Source: JAITVM01 sp031551135
Lineage (GTDB): Bacteria; Bacillota; Clostridia; Lachnospirales; JAITVM01
NCBI GenBank assembly: GCA_031551135.1
Contig: JAVBOA010000002.1
Location: 70,634 to 134,633 of the forward strand
Direction: 5' to 3'
Length of the DNA stretch: 64,000 bases
This document shows positions 63,458 through 64,000 of the stretch, in pieces. The position numbers were made by a program, and so were the translations under genes. Under the pieces are notes generated by a model, which ran no database searches, was not told the origin of the DNA, and saw only the letters and a program-made list of their open reading frames with translations. Each line of letters starts with the position of its first letter. The first letter of the stretch is position 1.

Positions 63458-64000
63458 ATGATACGAACAGTAAAAGTACGGTTAAAGCCAACTGATGAAC
63501 AGGAGCGTAAGCTATGGCAATCAGCAGGAGTAAGTCGGTTTGCCTATAATTGGGCTTTAGGCAAACAAAAAGAAATTTATGCAAACGGCGGCAAGTTCCT
63601 TAATAACCAAGATTTACGAAAAGAACTTACTGCCTTGAAGAAATCAGGCGAATATAAGTGGTTATATGAAACAAGCAATAACATAACCAAGCAAGCGGTT
63701 AAAGACGCTTGCAATGCCTATAAAAGGTTTTTCAAAAAAGAAAGTGCCTTCCCTAAGTTCAAAAGCAAACGTAAAACAAAACCAAGTTTTTACAACGATA
63801 ACGTAAAATTAAAATTTAAAGATGACAAGTTCTTAATTGAAAAAGTTGGTTGGGTAAAAATATCTGAAGCTAACAGAATTACATCAAAAAAATTTTATAA
63901 CCCTCGTATAAGCTACGACGGAAAGTATTGGTATATAAGCGTAGGGATAGAGCAGGATAAACCGGCAGTAACACTTATGAATGAAGTAATAGGGATAGAT
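63458..64000 (+). mobile_element. tnpB: TnpB (IS200/IS605-type RNA-guided nuclease), N-terminal part; gene runs off the window
   Basis: ATG at 63458 with AAGGAG 10 bases upstream; 181 codons visible without a stop. TVKVRLKPTDEQERKLWQ, SRFAYNWALGKQ, FPKFKSKRKTKPSF and YDGKYWYISVGIE are typical of the TnpB N-terminal (wedge/REC) region. The window ends at VIGID, whose Asp should be the first RuvC catalytic residue. No TnpA precedes it on either strand, so the element is TnpB-only on this side. TnpB uses an RNA from its own 3' end, outside the window. Confidence 0.92.

Overview
The window reads as chromosomal DNA of a low-GC, anaerobic, spore-forming member of the Clostridia. Sporulation is shown by an alpha/beta-type small acid-soluble spore protein and by YqfC/YqfD. 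Anaerobic life is suggested by rubredoxin, a 2-hydroxyacyl-CoA dehydratase activase and a membrane-bound pyrophosphatase. SLH, sortase-like and Cna-B modules point to a Gram-positive cell wall. I cannot name the genus. No tRNA, rRNA or CRISPR array was recognised.

Layout. 1-7,200: the C-terminal part of a P-type Ca2+-ATPase, three secreted or surface proteins (Cna-B, MucBP and copper-amine-oxidase-like modules), a Cys-rich DUF3795 protein and an AraC regulator. 7,300-10,150: a BlaR1-like membrane sensor and a BlaI repressor with two operators. 10,290-12,800: decayed DNA, with an ABC permease scrap between two repeats, a LysR regulator, an activase, and the C-terminal stub of its dehydratase partner. 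12,960-34,200: a carbohydrate island with an FGGY kinase, an ABC exporter, glycerate kinase, a Gfo/Idh oxidoreductase and a LacI repressor. These are divergent from an ABC sugar importer, a GH13_18 phosphorylase, an MDR dehydrogenase, a TIM-barrel isomerase, an SGNH esterase and a GH63-like hydrolase, followed by GntR and ROK genes. 34,500-42,920: a DsbA-like protein, yqfCD, an SLH-GH18 protein, the pyrophosphatase, the SASP, a sortase-type surface protein and rubredoxin. 43,030-54,560: pfkA-pyk, dnaE-azlC-azlD, a DUF1801 protein, a PadR gene with its membrane partner, and a cell-wall amidase. 55,740-63,200: the conserved block rpsB-tsf-pyrH-frr-uppS-cdsA-dxr-rseP. The window ends inside a TnpB gene.

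The most striking feature is a set of short palindromic intergenic repeats. Family R1 has eleven long copies (100-115 bp) and five short ones (35-44 bp), all bounded by ATACTATTTTCA and its inverse. Arm substitutions are mirrored in several copies, and some copies form the 3' ends of genes. Families R2 (about 94 bp, two copies) and R3 (about 70 bp, two good copies plus fragments) look like further MITE- or REP-type elements.

The carbohydrate island is best read as uptake of a small glycoside through the binding-protein transporter, cleavage by the phosphorylase and/or hydrolase, and entry of products into glycolysis through glycerate kinase. Glycerate kinase next to GH13_18 and GH63-like enzymes suggests glucosylglycerate or a related compatible solute. 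A 3-keto-glycoside route is an alternative, given the oxidoreductases and isomerase. Expression is probably set by the divergent LacI protein acting at a palindrome just downstream of the -10 box of the importer promoter.
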